Origin: CAZVLQ01 sp964628185
GTDB taxonomy: Bacteria; Pseudomonadota; Zetaproteobacteria; Mariprofundales; Mariprofundaceae
DNA: 64,000 nt
Direction: 5' to 3'
Assembly: GCA_964628185.1 (NCBI GenBank)
Contig: CAZVLQ010000007.1
Coordinates: forward strand, 1 to 64,000
Shown here in pieces: positions 26,099-35,130 of the stretch. A model generated the notes under the pieces. The model was not told where the DNA came from. It did no database searches and saw only the letters and a list, made by a program, of their open reading frames with translations. A program made the translations under genes and the position numbers. The first letter of the stretch is position 1; each line of letters starts with the position of its first letter.

Positions 26099-26841
26099 GA
26101 TTCTCTTTTTCCCTCATTCTTCTGCTGTCACTGGGCGCATGCTTCAGAACAGTGCTGCCTCACGTGCACGTCAGCGGCGTACAGGCAGTCTATCAGGTTC
26201 AACCGGGAGACAACCTGTATGCCATCGCCCGGCGTTATGGCATGGATTATCGCGTGCTGGCGCGCCATAATCATATTCGCTCTCCCTATACGATTTATGT
26301 AGGGCAGCGCCTGTATCTGACCCGGACCGGACCGCCTCCAAGCTATCTGCCATTGCCAATGCATGAGCAAAAGGCGACGCCCGGGACGGCAACAAAGCGC
26401 CGCCACGCTGAAAAGGAGCGAAAAAATTTCCCCGCAGTTTCCGCCGTTCACCGTCACCGGGTTGTCCGCCTGCGCTGGCCGCTACGCGGGAAAATCACCG
26501 GTATTTTTGGCAGGAAAGGCGGAAGAATTAACGACGGCATTGATATCAGCGCCAGTGAAGGAACGCCGGTACGCGCCGCCGCCGCCGGAGATGTTGTCTA
26601 TGCCGATAACAGGCTCGCAGGCTACGGGAACCTGATCATCATTCGCCATTCACGTGATATGTTTACCGCCTACGCACATAATCAGCGCAATCTGGTCCGC
26701 AAGGGCAGCCGTGTGAAGCAGGGAGATCTGATTGCCCGGGTTGGTCATACAGGTCATTCCAGGAGGCCAAATTTGCATTTTGAGGTACGGCGCGGTCCCA
26801 CGCCCGTCAACCCTCTGGCCTATCTTCCAAAAGGAAAATAA
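26083..26841 (+). CDS. nlpD: NlpD-like lipoprotein with LysM and inactive M23 domain
   Basis: NlpD activates the amidases that split septal peptidoglycan. The 252-residue protein has a lipoprotein signal with lipobox LSLGAC (Cys22), a LysM domain YQVQPGDNLYAIARRYGMD at about residues 37-55, a variable linker and a C-terminal M23 (LytM) domain at about 130-250. The metal-binding motifs are altered: HxxxD appears as NDGID and HxH as NLH. It therefore probably lacks hydrolase activity, as in known NlpD activators. It overlaps yqaA by 16 bases. Confidence 0.9.
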   Translation: MAVALRFSFSLILLLSLGACFRTVLPHVHVSGVQAVYQVQPGDNLYAIARRYGMDYRVLARHNHIRSPYTIYVGQRLYLTRTGPPPSYLPLPMHEQKATPGTATKRRHAEKERKNFPAVSAVHRHRVVRLRWPLRGKITGIFGRKGGRINDGIDISASEGTPVRAAAAGDVVYADNRLAGYGNLIIIRHSRDMFTAYAHNQRNLVRKGSRVKQGDLIARVGHTGHSRRPNLHFEVRRGPTPVNPLAYLPKGK

Positions 26842-26966
26842 TCGACTGATGTACGGCAATACGACGTCATTGGACAGCACAGGGCCAGCTGTTACAGTAT
26901 GCTGATGCTTTCTCCAGATGACGCAGGATACAGAGCCACTTTCCGGACAGGTATCGGGAGGATGTA

Positions 26967-27812
26967 GTGGGAAAACGCCATAGTGTTGACCCCATGACGC
27001 TGTATATGCGTGAAATATCACGTTACGACCTTTTGACCGCCGAACAGGAAGTTGAGCTCGCCCGCGCCATTGCCAAGGGTAGTGAAGAAGCGCGGCAGCA
27101 GATGATCAGCGCCAACCTGCGTCTGGTGGTCAAGATTGCCAGGCGTTATATGAATCGTGGCCTTCCACTTTCCGATCTCATCGAGGAGGGGAATATCGGA
27201 CTGATGCGCGCGGTGGAGAAATTCGACGATGCGCATGGTTGCCGCTTTTCCACCTATGCAACCTGGTGGATCAGGCAATCGGTTGAACGGGCTATCATGA
27301 ACCAGGCCAGAACGATACGGCTGCCGGTGCATATCGGTAAGGAATACAATGCCATGCAACGGGTTGCCAGCGCCTTGCGGGTGGAGCTGGAACGTGAGCC
27401 GACGAATGCAGAGATCGCCGGGCGCCTGGGTAAATCCCTGCAACGCATTCAGGCGCTGCAGGGTGCGAACCAGTATACGGAGAGCGCCGACGAACTGTTG
27501 CACGAGGATGGCGACTTTACCCTTTATGATGTCACCGAGGATGAACAGGCGGACCAGCCCGGAGCTCATCTGGAAGAATCCGTTCGTTCGGATATGCTTC
27601 AATCGTGGCTTTCCCAGTTAACCGGAAAGGAACGTGAAGTCGTCAACCTGCGTTACGGTCTCAACTCCCGGAACGATACCTGGACGCTGGAAGCGATCGG
27701 CCGGCATATGGGCGTGACCCGCGAGCGCATACGCCAGATTCAGGTTGGCGCCCTGCAGAAATTGCGCCACATTATCCAGCAGCATGACGTTCATTCCGAG
27801 GAGGTGCTGTGA
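26967..27812 (+). CDS. rpoS: RpoS-type sigma factor
   Basis: A 281-residue sigma-70-family factor. Region 1.2 begins VDPMTLYMREISRYDLLTAEQE; region 2 is SANLRLVVKIARRYMNRGLPLSDLIEEGNIGLMRAVEKFD and FSTYATWWIRQSVERAIMNQARTIRLPVHI; regions 3 and 4 follow, ending VTRERIRQIQVGALQKLRH. The RPVHIGKE segment and position after nlpD support RpoS over RpoD or RpoH. It is shorter than the 330-residue E. coli RpoS mainly at the N terminus. The start is GTG 26967 with GGGAGG upstream. It controls the general stress and stationary-phase response. Confidence 0.93.
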   Translation: MGKRHSVDPMTLYMREISRYDLLTAEQEVELARAIAKGSEEARQQMISANLRLVVKIARRYMNRGLPLSDLIEEGNIGLMRAVEKFDDAHGCRFSTYATWWIRQSVERAIMNQARTIRLPVHIGKEYNAMQRVASALRVELEREPTNAEIAGRLGKSLQRIQALQGANQYTESADELLHEDGDFTLYDVTEDEQADQPGAHLEESVRSDMLQSWLSQLTGKEREVVNLRYGLNSRNDTWTLEAIGRHMGVTRERIRQIQVGALQKLRHIIQQHDVHSEEVL

Positions 27813-28339
27813 ATCCGACCACGGCGATAAATTTGAGGGATTATATCCGGGATGTTCCCGATTTTCCCAAACCGGGCATCGTATTCAAGGATATCACGCC
27901 GCTGCTTGCGGATGGAGACGCCTTTGCCGCGGCGGTTTCCGCCCTGGCCTGCCACGTGCCCCCGGATGCGGATGCTATCGTGGGTATTGAATCACGCGGG
28001 TTTATCTTTGGCGCCGCGCTGGCCCAGCAGACAGGGCTGGGGCTGATCCCCGTGCGAAAGCCTGGCAAGCTTCCCGCGGGCGTGCACGGTATTGACTATG
28101 AGCTTGAATACGGCATGGACAGACTTGAAATTCATCGCGATGCGCTGAATCCCGGCCACAAGGCGGTGATTGTGGATGATTTACTGGCTACGGGGGGGAC
28201 GATGAGGGCTACGGTCGACCTTGTGCGAAAACTGGGCGCCGAGGTTGCAGCCTGTCTTTTTGTCATTGAGCTACCGTTTCTTGGTGGACAAAAATTGCTG
28301 CGGGATGTAAAGATTAACAGCCTGATTTCCTACGAATAA
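27809..28339 (+). CDS. apt: Adenine phosphoribosyltransferase
   Basis: Apt converts adenine and PRPP to AMP. The 176-residue protein has the family start LRDYIRDVPDFPKPGIVFKDITPLL, the ESRGF motif, VRKPGKLP and the PRPP-binding motif VIVDDLLATGGT near residue 120. It begins at GTG 27809 overlapping the rpoS stop by four bases, so it is coupled to rpoS. Confidence 0.96.
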   Translation: MNPTTAINLRDYIRDVPDFPKPGIVFKDITPLLADGDAFAAAVSALACHVPPDADAIVGIESRGFIFGAALAQQTGLGLIPVRKPGKLPAGVHGIDYELEYGMDRLEIHRDALNPGHKAVIVDDLLATGGTMRATVDLVRKLGAEVAACLFVIELPFLGGQKLLRDVKINSLISYE

Positions 28340-28393
28340 CGGAAGTTCCGAGGATGCATGGAAACCCCGATACCGTTATCATGCATGCGCATA

Positions 28394-28421
28394 ACCCGGT
28401 TGATTCATAAATCGACCGGGT
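28394..28421. terminator. Stem-loop between apt and tRNA-Arg
   Basis: ACCCGGTTGAT and ATCGACCGGGT form an 11-base stem (one G-T pair) with loop TCATAA. It lacks a following T run, so it may be a weak terminator or a processing signal ahead of the tRNA. Confidence 0.55.
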
Positions 28422-28426
28422 CAGAG

Positions 28427-28503
28427 GCCCTCGTAGCTCAGATGGATAGAGCGGCTGCCTCCTAAGCAGCAGGCCACAGGTTCGACTCCTGTCGAGGGCA
28501 CCA
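28427..28503 (+). tRNA. tRNA-Arg (anticodon CCT)
   Basis: A 77-base tRNA: acceptor GCCCTCG with CGAGGGC, D arm GCTCAGATGGATAGAGC, anticodon stem GCTGC/GCAGC with loop CTCCTAA (anticodon CCT), T arm CAGGTTCGACTCCTG and encoded CCA. Confidence 0.96.
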
Positions 28504-28530
28504 GAACATGTTTGACGCAGTTATCGCCTG

Positions 28531-28553
28531 CCTGTGCGTTGCACGCAGTCAGG
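28531..28553. repeat. REP-like hairpin element, copy 1
   Basis: CCTGTGCGT-TGC-ACGCAGTCAGG folds as a short hairpin with a GT bulge. The same two arms occur again at 63024-63049 with a different loop, so it belongs to a dispersed intergenic family. Here it lies between tRNA-Arg and gyrA. Confidence 0.55.
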
Positions 28554-28623
28554 GACAAATCGGGAGTAAGCCGGGCAGTCAGGCCGGATTAAACGGAATT
28601 TTGGACTGAAGGACACGCAATAT

Positions 28624-31098
28624 ATGGATCAGTTGAATACAGCCATACCGGTTCAGATCGAGGAGGAGATGCGCCGGTCTTACCTTGATTACGCCATGAG
28701 CGTGATTATCGGTCGGGCGCTTCCCGATGCCCGTGACGGCCTCAAGCCCGTTCATCGTCGCATTCTTTTCGCCATGCAGGAACTGGGCTGCACCTTTGAC
28801 AAGCCTTACAAGAAATCAGCCCGCGTCGTCGGCGATGTGATCGGCAAATATCACCCGCATGGCGATACGGCCGTGTATGACGCGCTCGTACGCATGGCTC
28901 AGGAATGGAGCATGCGCCATGTGTTGATTGACGGTCAGGGCAATTTCGGTTCCGTGGATGGCGATTCTCCGGCCGCCATGCGTTATACCGAGGCGCGCAT
29001 GAGCCGCCTGGCCGGCGAACTGATGGCGGATATCGACAAGGATACGGTTGATTTCGCGCCGAACTACGATGATTCGCTGCGGGAACCGAAAGTGCTGCCG
29101 GCGCGTTTTCCGAACCTGCTCGTGAACGGCTCCCAGGGCATTGCCGTGGGTATGGCCACCAATATCCCGCCGCATAATCTTGGCGAGACGATCAACGCCA
29201 CGATCACCCTGATACGCACGCCCGATATCAGCGATGAAGACCTGATGGCCGTTATGCCGGGGCCGGATTTTCCCACCGGCGGCTTTATTTATGGCCGCAA
29301 GGGCATGCGTAATGCTTTTCTGACCGGGCGCGGCTCGGTCACGATGCGCGCCCGTGCCATCGTGGAAATTCATTCGCGCAGCAAACGGGAATCGATCATC
29401 GTGACCGAATTACCCTACCAGGTGAACAAGGCGGTTCTGATTGAGAACATCGCCGCCCTGGTGCGCGACAGAAAAATCGAGGGTATTTCCGATCTGCGCG
29501 ACGAGTCGGATCGCGACGGCCTGCGTATCGCTATCGAACTGAAGAAGAATGAGATTCCGGAAGTGGTGCTGAACAATCTGTACAAGCACACGCAATTGCA
29601 ATGCAATTTCGGCTGCAACGTTCTGGCGCTTCTGGATGGCCGGCCGAAGTTATGCGGCGTGCGCGAGCTGCTCAATCACTTTATTGATCACCGCCGCCAG
29701 GTGGTCACACGGCGCTGTCTGTTTGAGCTGGCCAAAGCCGAGGCCCGCGCCCATATCCTGGAAGGCCTGCTGATCGCGCTTGATCATATCGATGAGGTGA
29801 TCCGCCTGATCCGGGCGAGCCGGACCGCCGACGAGGCGAAAGACGGGCTAATAAGCCGTTTCGGGCTAAGCGAGAAACAGGCCAGGGCCATTCTGGAGAT
29901 GCGTCTGCAGCGGCTGACCGGACTGGAACGCGACAAAATCAAGGCGGAGTATGACGAGGTGCAGGCCACCATTGCCCGTCTGAAAGCCATTCTGGCCGAT
30001 GAGAAGCTGTTGATGAATATTATCGTGGAAGAACTGGAGGCCGTCCGTGATAGATATGCCGACCCCCGGCGTACTGAAATCATGGATGAAACGGCTGAGC
30101 TTTCCATCGAGGACCTGATCACCGAGGAAGATATGGTGGTGACCATTTCCAATGAAGGTTATATCAAGCGCAATCCCGTTTCCCTGTACCGGGCGCAGCG
30201 CCGGGGCGGCAAGGGCAAGACGGCCATGACGACCAAGGAAGCGGATTTCGTGGCCCAGCTGATGGTGGCTTCCACGCATGATTATCTGCTGTTTTTCTCA
30301 AACCGGGGCCGGGTTTTCCGCAAGAAGGTGTATGAGGTGCCGCAGGCCGGGCGCGCGGCGCGTGGCAAGGCGCTGGTAAATCTGCTACCGGTGGAAAAGG
30401 GTGAGCGCGTTTCCGCCACGCTGGCCATCCGCGAGTTTGATGATGCGCATTATATCGTCATGGCCACGAAGAACGGCATGGTGAAGAAGACAAGCCTGGC
30501 GGATTACAGGCATATCCGGGCCAACGGCATTATCGCCATCAAGCTGGATGCGGATGATGATCTGATCGGCGTGCGCGTGTCGAACGGTGAGCAGGAAATC
30601 ATGTTGTCTTCCAGCGGTGGCAAGGCCATCCGCTTCGCCGAAACCGACGTACGTCCGATGGGACGCGCCACCCGTGGCGTCACCGGCATGCGTCAATCCC
30701 GGGGATACCATGTGATCGCCATGACCCTGGTGGCGGAACGCGCCAGCCTGCTGGCCGTCAGTGAAAACGGCTTTGGCAAGCGCACCTCGCTTGAGGAATA
30801 CCACCGGCAGGGGCGCGGCGGTCAGGGCGTGTTTACCCTCAAGACCGGCGGCCGGAATGGTGCCATGGTGGCGGCCTTGCAGGTGGTGGACGAGGATCAG
30901 GTGATGATGATGACCGATTCCGGGCGGCTGGTTCGCATTCGCATGCGGGATGTATCCGTCATCGGTCGCAACACCCAGGGCGTCAAGCTCATTGATTGCG
31001 CCTCGGATGAGCGTGTGATCGGTGCCGTGCGCGTGGCCGAACAGCAGGAGGACGAGGCCGAAGCGGCAGCGGATATCTCCGGGGATAATGGTGATTGA
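28624..31098 (+). CDS. gyrA: DNA gyrase subunit A
   Basis: GyrA cuts and rejoins DNA in the gyrase holoenzyme. The 824-residue protein begins with the conserved IPVQIEEEMRRSYLDYAMSVI, has the catalytic tyrosine in AAMRYTEARM, and carries a GyrA box (QRRGGKGK) near residue 525 in a C-terminal beta-pinwheel; the box separates it from ParC. In the quinolone region GDTAVYD, threonine occupies the position of E. coli Ser83 and Asp87 is kept. The C terminus is acidic. Its end overlaps serS. Confidence 0.97.
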   Translation: MDQLNTAIPVQIEEEMRRSYLDYAMSVIIGRALPDARDGLKPVHRRILFAMQELGCTFDKPYKKSARVVGDVIGKYHPHGDTAVYDALVRMAQEWSMRHVLIDGQGNFGSVDGDSPAAMRYTEARMSRLAGELMADIDKDTVDFAPNYDDSLREPKVLPARFPNLLVNGSQGIAVGMATNIPPHNLGETINATITLIRTPDISDEDLMAVMPGPDFPTGGFIYGRKGMRNAFLTGRGSVTMRARAIVEIHSRSKRESIIVTELPYQVNKAVLIENIAALVRDRKIEGISDLRDESDRDGLRIAIELKKNEIPEVVLNNLYKHTQLQCNFGCNVLALLDGRPKLCGVRELLNHFIDHRRQVVTRRCLFELAKAEARAHILEGLLIALDHIDEVIRLIRASRTADEAKDGLISRFGLSEKQARAILEMRLQRLTGLERDKIKAEYDEVQATIARLKAILADEKLLMNIIVEELEAVRDRYADPRRTEIMDETAELSIEDLITEEDMVVTISNEGYIKRNPVSLYRAQRRGGKGKTAMTTKEADFVAQLMVASTHDYLLFFSNRGRVFRKKVYEVPQAGRAARGKALVNLLPVEKGERVSATLAIREFDDAHYIVMATKNGMVKKTSLADYRHIRANGIIAIKLDADDDLIGVRVSNGEQEIMLSSSGGKAIRFAETDVRPMGRATRGVTGMRQSRGYHVIAMTLVAERASLLAVSENGFGKRTSLEEYHRQGRGGQGVFTLKTGGRNGAMVAALQVVDEDQVMMMTDSGRLVRIRMRDVSVIGRNTQGVKLIDCASDERVIGAVRVAEQQEDEAEAAADISGDNGD

Positions 31099-32371
31099 CC
31101 GCAGGGTATTCCGCCGGCAGTTCGATGAAACGGGCGTCGCGCTGCGGCGGCGGGGCATGGACGTGGTGGCGCCGGCTTCCGCCTGGATGCGGGCGCGGGC
31201 GCTGGATATTCGCCAGCGCGAACTTAAAACCGAACTGGAGGTGCTGCAGGCAGAGCGGAACCGTGCCTCCAGGCTGATCGGCCGGAAAAAGTCGCAGGGG
31301 GAGGATGCCACTGAAGAACTGGCGCGGATGAGCGAGATGGCCGGGCGCATCCGGGATTTTGAATCCGGGGCCAGAAAGGCCGAGGAAGCATTCATTGCCG
31401 CATTACTGGAGATTCCCAATCTTCCGCTCGATTCCGTGCCGGACGGAAACGATGAAACGGATAATGTGGAACTGCGCCGCCGGGGCGATGCACGGCAGGA
31501 TGATGTTCCGCCGCACTGGGACATTGGGACACAACTGGGGATCCTGGATTTCGAAGCCGGCGCCAGGCTTGCGGGAAGCCGTTTTACCGTGTTGCGAGGC
31601 ATGGGCGCCAGGCTTGAACGCGCCCTGATACAGTTCATGCTGGATTTGCATGTAGATACGCATGGCTATGAGGAGGTATGGACCCCGGCCATTGTGAACC
31701 GCAAGGCCATGACCGGTACGGGCCAGTTGCCCAAGTTTGCCGATGATCTGTACAAACTGGAGGGCGAGGATGCCTTTCTGATTCCAACGGCTGAAGTGTC
31801 GGTCACTAATCTTTATCAGGGCCTGATTCTGGATTCCGAAACGCTGCCGATTCGTCATTGTGCCTATACGCCGTGTTTTCGCCGTGAGGCCGGCTCGGCC
31901 GGCAAGGATGTGCGCGGAATGATCAGGCAGCACCAGTTTGACAAGGTGGAGCTGGTGCACCTGGTGCAGCCTGCCAGGGCCCTGGAACAGCTTGAGGAAT
32001 TGACGGCTCACGCCGAGGCTGTATTGCAGATGCTGGAACTGCCCTACCGGGTGGTGGAACTCTGTGCCGGCGATCTGGGATTCTCTGCTCAGAAAACCTA
32101 TGATCTTGAAGTCTGGCTGCCAGGTCAGAAAACGTACCGGGAAATTTCCTCCTGTTCATCATTCGGTCAGTTTCAGGGCCGCCGCGCCGGCATCCGCTTC
32201 CGCCATGCGCAGGGCAAACCCGAACCCGTGGCCACAATCAACGGCTCCGGCCTGGCCATCGGGCGTTGCCTGGTGGCAATTCTGGAGAATGGCTGGCGGG
32301 AGGATGGCGCGGTGATCATCCCGGAGGCGCTTCAGCCCTATATGGGAGGCGCCCGGCAGATCACTGCCTGA
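31088..32371 (+). CDS. serS: Seryl-tRNA synthetase
   Basis: A 427-residue class II synthetase. The N-terminal coiled-coil arm (ELKTELEVLQAERNRASRLIG) binds the long variable arm of tRNA-Ser. The core has motif 2 CFRREAGSAGKDVRGMIRQHQF and motif 3 TINGSGLAIGRCLVAILE. The start ATG 31088 gives VIDRRVFRRQFDETG, the usual start of the family, and overlaps the gyrA stop by 11 bases; GTG 31091 is an alternative. gyrA and serS are probably one transcription unit. Confidence 0.95.
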   Translation: MVIDRRVFRRQFDETGVALRRRGMDVVAPASAWMRARALDIRQRELKTELEVLQAERNRASRLIGRKKSQGEDATEELARMSEMAGRIRDFESGARKAEEAFIAALLEIPNLPLDSVPDGNDETDNVELRRRGDARQDDVPPHWDIGTQLGILDFEAGARLAGSRFTVLRGMGARLERALIQFMLDLHVDTHGYEEVWTPAIVNRKAMTGTGQLPKFADDLYKLEGEDAFLIPTAEVSVTNLYQGLILDSETLPIRHCAYTPCFRREAGSAGKDVRGMIRQHQFDKVELVHLVQPARALEQLEELTAHAEAVLQMLELPYRVVELCAGDLGFSAQKTYDLEVWLPGQKTYREISSCSSFGQFQGRRAGIRFRHAQGKPEPVATINGSGLAIGRCLVAILENGWREDGAVIIPEALQPYMGGARQITA

Positions 32372-32450
32372 CTCCGGCGGTTTTTTCGTGTTTTCCGGGC
32401 CATCATGGTGAATCACCGGTTCCGGTTTTTGTTGAATTTAATTCCAAAAT

Positions 32451-32466
32451 TGTGATATAGATCACA
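32451..32466 (+). promoter_or_regulatory. CRP-type binding site, class II spacing
   Basis: TGTGATATAGATCACA is a perfect match to the CRP/Vfr core TGTGA-N6-TCACA, flanked by A/T bases. CACAAT at 32489-32494 is a possible -10; the predicted start near 32500 places the site centre at about -41.5, the spacing of class II CRP promoters. The downstream gene is the 42-residue peptide. The site differs from FNR/DNR sites (TTGAT-N4-ATCAA). Confidence 0.75.
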
Positions 32467-32521
32467 TTATTGATATGCCGTAAGCCCTCACAATTGCACC
32501 ATAAACAGCAGGAGGTGCAAT

Positions 32522-32650
32522 ATGACAAGGGCAGGTACGGACATGGTCATGAATAACGGGTATGCGAACAATGTATCCGCCAACCTGACGTATCTCTTCT
32601 CAATTTCAGGCGGCCTGCTGCTCCTGATGCTGGTCATCATCACGCGTTGA
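32522..32650 (+). CDS. Small single-span membrane protein (42 residues)
   Basis: A short frame, ATG 32522 to TGA 32650, follows an ideal AGGAGG ribosome-binding site (32509-32514). The product begins MTRAGTDMVMNNGYANN and ends in a hydrophobic segment of about 18 residues, LFSISGGLLLLMLVII, then TR. This is the pattern of small inner-membrane subunits or regulators of respiratory complexes, but I recognise no family. The strong ribosome-binding site and the upstream CRP-type site suggest that it is a real, regulated gene. A second in-frame ATG lies at residue 8. Confidence 0.65.
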   Translation: MTRAGTDMVMNNGYANNVSANLTYLFSISGGLLLLMLVIITR

Positions 32651-32727
32651 GAAAGGCTGGCCGACCTTTTACACGCAAATCATTTCCGGAATCATTCCAG
32701 ACGGGTCAAAACAGGACAAATTGGGCG

Positions 32728-32747
32728 CAGGCGGGATAACCCGCCTG
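32728..32747. terminator. Stem-loop between the small membrane protein gene and the CBS gene
   Basis: CAGGCGGG and CCCGCCTG form a perfect 8-base stem with loop ATAA. No T run follows on either side, so it may be a weak terminator between these convergent genes. Confidence 0.5.
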
Positions 32748-32794
32748 TTCCGGAGCTTGTGTTCAATCCGGCCGGTTTTCCGGTGGTTATCAGT

Positions 32795-33235
32795 TCAAAG
32801 AGTGAAAAACAGCCCCTGATTGATATCACTGATACTGACAACTCCGAGCAGCTTTCCATCCTCGGCTACGGGAATATGACGAAGGTTTTTCAGTCCCATA
32901 TAGGAGGCTGCTTTCAGGATGGGGTCATCGGGTGATACCGTGAACGGATTCGGCGTCATCACCTCTTTCACCTTCATTTGCATAACCTGCGGATAACCAT
33001 CCTCCATCTCGACAAAATCGCGGCTGTGTACATTGTCATGAATATAATCCCCATAGTTTGGATACAGGGGCAACAATATGTCACGCAGGGTGACGACGCC
33101 GAGCAGGAACTGATCGTCATCCACCACCGGAACGGCGCCGCAGTGCCGGCGGATCATCCTGGTCACCGCCGTGCGCAGGACATCCTCTTTTTTCGCGGTC
33201 ATGATCCCCGTCGTCATTACATCACGTACAAGCAT
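32795..33235 (-). CDS. Two-CBS-domain protein
   Basis: A 146-residue protein of two CBS domains: VRDVMTTGIMTAKKEDVLRTA with HCGAVPVVDDDQFLLGVVTLRDIL, then VKEVMTPNPFTVSPDDPILKAA with LRHIPVAEDGKLLGVVSISDI. It is thought to bind adenosine ligands and may regulate a partner; none is adjacent. The start ATG 33235 has AGGAGA upstream; a further in-frame start at 33304 would add 23 unconserved residues. Confidence 0.88.
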   Translation of the reverse strand: MLVRDVMTTGIMTAKKEDVLRTAVTRMIRRHCGAVPVVDDDQFLLGVVTLRDILLPLYPNYGDYIHDNVHSRDFVEMEDGYPQVMQMKVKEVMTPNPFTVSPDDPILKAASYMGLKNLRHIPVAEDGKLLGVVSISDINQGLFFTL

Positions 33236-33325
33236 GGGCTTCTCCTTTATCAGTTGGCGTTTCCGCGACAGATCATGCTCATCGCCCGCACAAACGGGCA
33301 GCATTCAGATTAATGACGGAAGCGC

Positions 33326-34402
33326 TCAGGCATGCATCCTAACGGGAATGCGGCGATTGCCAAAGGCTCCGGTAAACCGGGTGAATTCCCCGGAAATTTC
33401 TGCACCGCATGACGGGCAGCGGCCATCATCCGTCAACCGGTAATCCAGAATCCGGTACCAGTCGCGTACAATCAGTTCGGCCTTACATGCCGGGCAGAAG
33501 GTCGTGCCACCGTCAATGTCATGCACATTGCCCGTGTAAACATAATGCAGGCCGGTATCAAGCGCGATCCGGCGGGCACGGGACAGGGTGGTGGAAGGGG
33601 TGTGCGCGATGTCCCTCATCTTCCAGTCCGGATGAAAAGCGGAGAAGTGCAGGGGTACATCCGCACCCAGGTGTTTCATTATCCAGTCACATTCATGGTG
33701 CAGTTCATCATCCGAATCGTTCTTTCCGGGTATCAGCAGCGTTGTAATTTCCGTCCATACGCCTGTTTCATGCACGAGATATTCCAGCGTATCCAGCACG
33801 GGCCGGAGTTGCCCGGCGCACAGTTTGCGGTAGAAATCTTCCGTAAACGCTTTCAGATCCACATTGGCGGCATCCATATGGCTGAAAAATTCACGCCTGG
33901 CTTCGGGATGGACAAAACCCGCCGTGACCGCCACGGTTTTAATACCGGTCGCATGGCAGGCCCTGGCCGTATCCACTGCATATTCGAGGAAAATCACCGG
34001 ATCATTGTAGGTGAAGGAAACGCTGGCGCAGCCGAGCTCAGCCGCGGTTCTGGCAATGGCATTCGGCGACGCCTCATCGCACAGGCGATCAAACTCGCGT
34101 GATTTGGAAATATCCCAGTTCTGGCAGAACTTGCAGGCCAGGTTGCAACCTGCCGTACCGAATGAGAAAACGCTGGAGCCGGGGAGAAAGTGGTTCAGCG
34201 GTTTTTTTTCGATGGGGTCAACGCAGAAACCGGAGGAGCGGCCATAGGTGGTGAGTACGATCTGCTCCCCCTCGCGCTTGCGCACAAAGCACAGACCACG
34301 CTGGCCGTCATGCAGCCTGCAATCGCGCGGGCAGACATCGCACTGAATACGCCCGTCCTCCAGTTTGTGCCAGTAACGGCCGGGAAAGTGTGCATTCGGC
34401 AT
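33326..34402 (-). CDS. amrS: AmmeMemoRadiSam system radical SAM enzyme AmrS
   Basis: A 358-residue radical SAM protein with the cluster motif CNLACKFC (Cys86, Cys90, Cys93), an N-terminal cysteine group CDVCPRDCRL...GLC (Cys21, 24, 28, 38) and a C-terminal zinc-ribbon-like CPAC...CPSCGAEI. This matches AmrS of the AmmeMemoRadiSam group, also related to pyruvate-formate-lyase activators. The chemical reaction is not established. It is read in the same direction as the AMMECR1 and Memo genes but is separated from them by 167 bases. Confidence 0.93.
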   Translation of the reverse strand: MPNAHFPGRYWHKLEDGRIQCDVCPRDCRLHDGQRGLCFVRKREGEQIVLTTYGRSSGFCVDPIEKKPLNHFLPGSSVFSFGTAGCNLACKFCQNWDISKSREFDRLCDEASPNAIARTAAELGCASVSFTYNDPVIFLEYAVDTARACHATGIKTVAVTAGFVHPEARREFFSHMDAANVDLKAFTEDFYRKLCAGQLRPVLDTLEYLVHETGVWTEITTLLIPGKNDSDDELHHECDWIMKHLGADVPLHFSAFHPDWKMRDIAHTPSTTLSRARRIALDTGLHYVYTGNVHDIDGGTTFCPACKAELIVRDWYRILDYRLTDDGRCPSCGAEISGEFTRFTGAFGNRRIPVRMHA

Positions 34403-34453
34403 CGTACTACCGCCAATCCGGCAAGGCTGGAATCAGACGGGAAAAGACCGAAC

Positions 34454-34483
34454 CGCGAATATACGCGAATATACGCGAATATA
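34454..34483. repeat. Three tandem 10-base repeats
   Basis: CGCGAATATA is repeated three times head to tail in the gap between the AMMECR1 gene and amrS. The 10-base period is one DNA turn. No regulator is known to me for this sequence. Confidence 0.75.
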
Positions 34484-34569
34484 AGAAGGGGCAAAAAAGT
34501 GAAATTGTATCCATCATCTGCATCCATTCGCGATTCGCAGGGTTGTTCGGATAACCCATGCTTCCGCGC

Positions 34570-35130
34570 TCAAATCGGGTCCTTCTCGGTAAATTTATCG
34601 ACCTTATATCTGTATATTAGCACATCGGGGTCCCAGAAATCGGCTGGCAGGCCCGCCTTGAGCCGCAACTGGGCCAGAAATTGCCAGGTATCCGGAAGTT
34701 GTTCCCACACCTGCGGCAGGAATGTGGCCTTCTGGTCGCCATACTGGAATACCACGCCGTCCCGCCCCGGTTCAAGAGCGGCAGTGGCTTCCTGCTCACT
34801 GCCGGCTTCCAGGCGTTGCAGCGGCGAAAGCAGGGATACCTCAATTCGGACCTTGCCCAGCTCCCCGGCCTTCATCGGCGGGAAGCGGGGGTCATGGAGG
34901 GCGGCGGCGACTGCATTGGCGCAAATATCTTCAAACAGGGGGCGATGCGCCTCGAGTGAGCCGACGCAACCGCGCAGGGCGCCATTTATTTTCAAGGTGA
35001 CGAAACAGGCGGCTTTTTCCAGCAGGAAACTGTTCCGGTACGGTGTAAATCCGTTCAGGGAAAGGCCCAGGGCCTCGGAAATGGCGGCTCTCGCAATGGC
35101 GAGAATGACCGGGCCCTTGTCCTCCGGCAT
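34570..35130 (-). CDS. amrA: AmmeMemoRadiSam system protein A (AMMECR1 domain)
   Basis: A 186-residue AMMECR1-domain protein. The conserved core is FVTLKINGALRGCVGSLEAHRPL (about residues 43-65), followed by ANAVAAALHDPRFPP and ELGKVRIEVSLLSPL. Its function is unknown in bacteria and humans. The ATG overlaps the end of the Memo gene by one base, so the two are coupled. Confidence 0.93.
   Translation of the reverse strand: MPEDKGPVILAIARAAISEALGLSLNGFTPYRNSFLLEKAACFVTLKINGALRGCVGSLEAHRPLFEDICANAVAAALHDPRFPPMKAGELGKVRIEVSLLSPLQRLEAGSEQEATAALEPGRDGVVFQYGDQKATFLPQVWEQLPDTWQFLAQLRLKAGLPADFWDPDVLIYRYKVDKFTEKDPI

Noticed and set aside
28413..28424. GGGTCAG near tRNA-Arg as another REP copy
   Set aside because: It is part of the stem of the apt hairpin and lacks the last G of the 8-base repeat seen before hicA.
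30385..31638. A 417-residue open frame on the minus strand across gyrA and serS
   Set aside because: It lies antisense to two certain genes in a GC-rich region; its composition is rich in Ser/Arg with no domain, the mark of a reverse-frame shadow.
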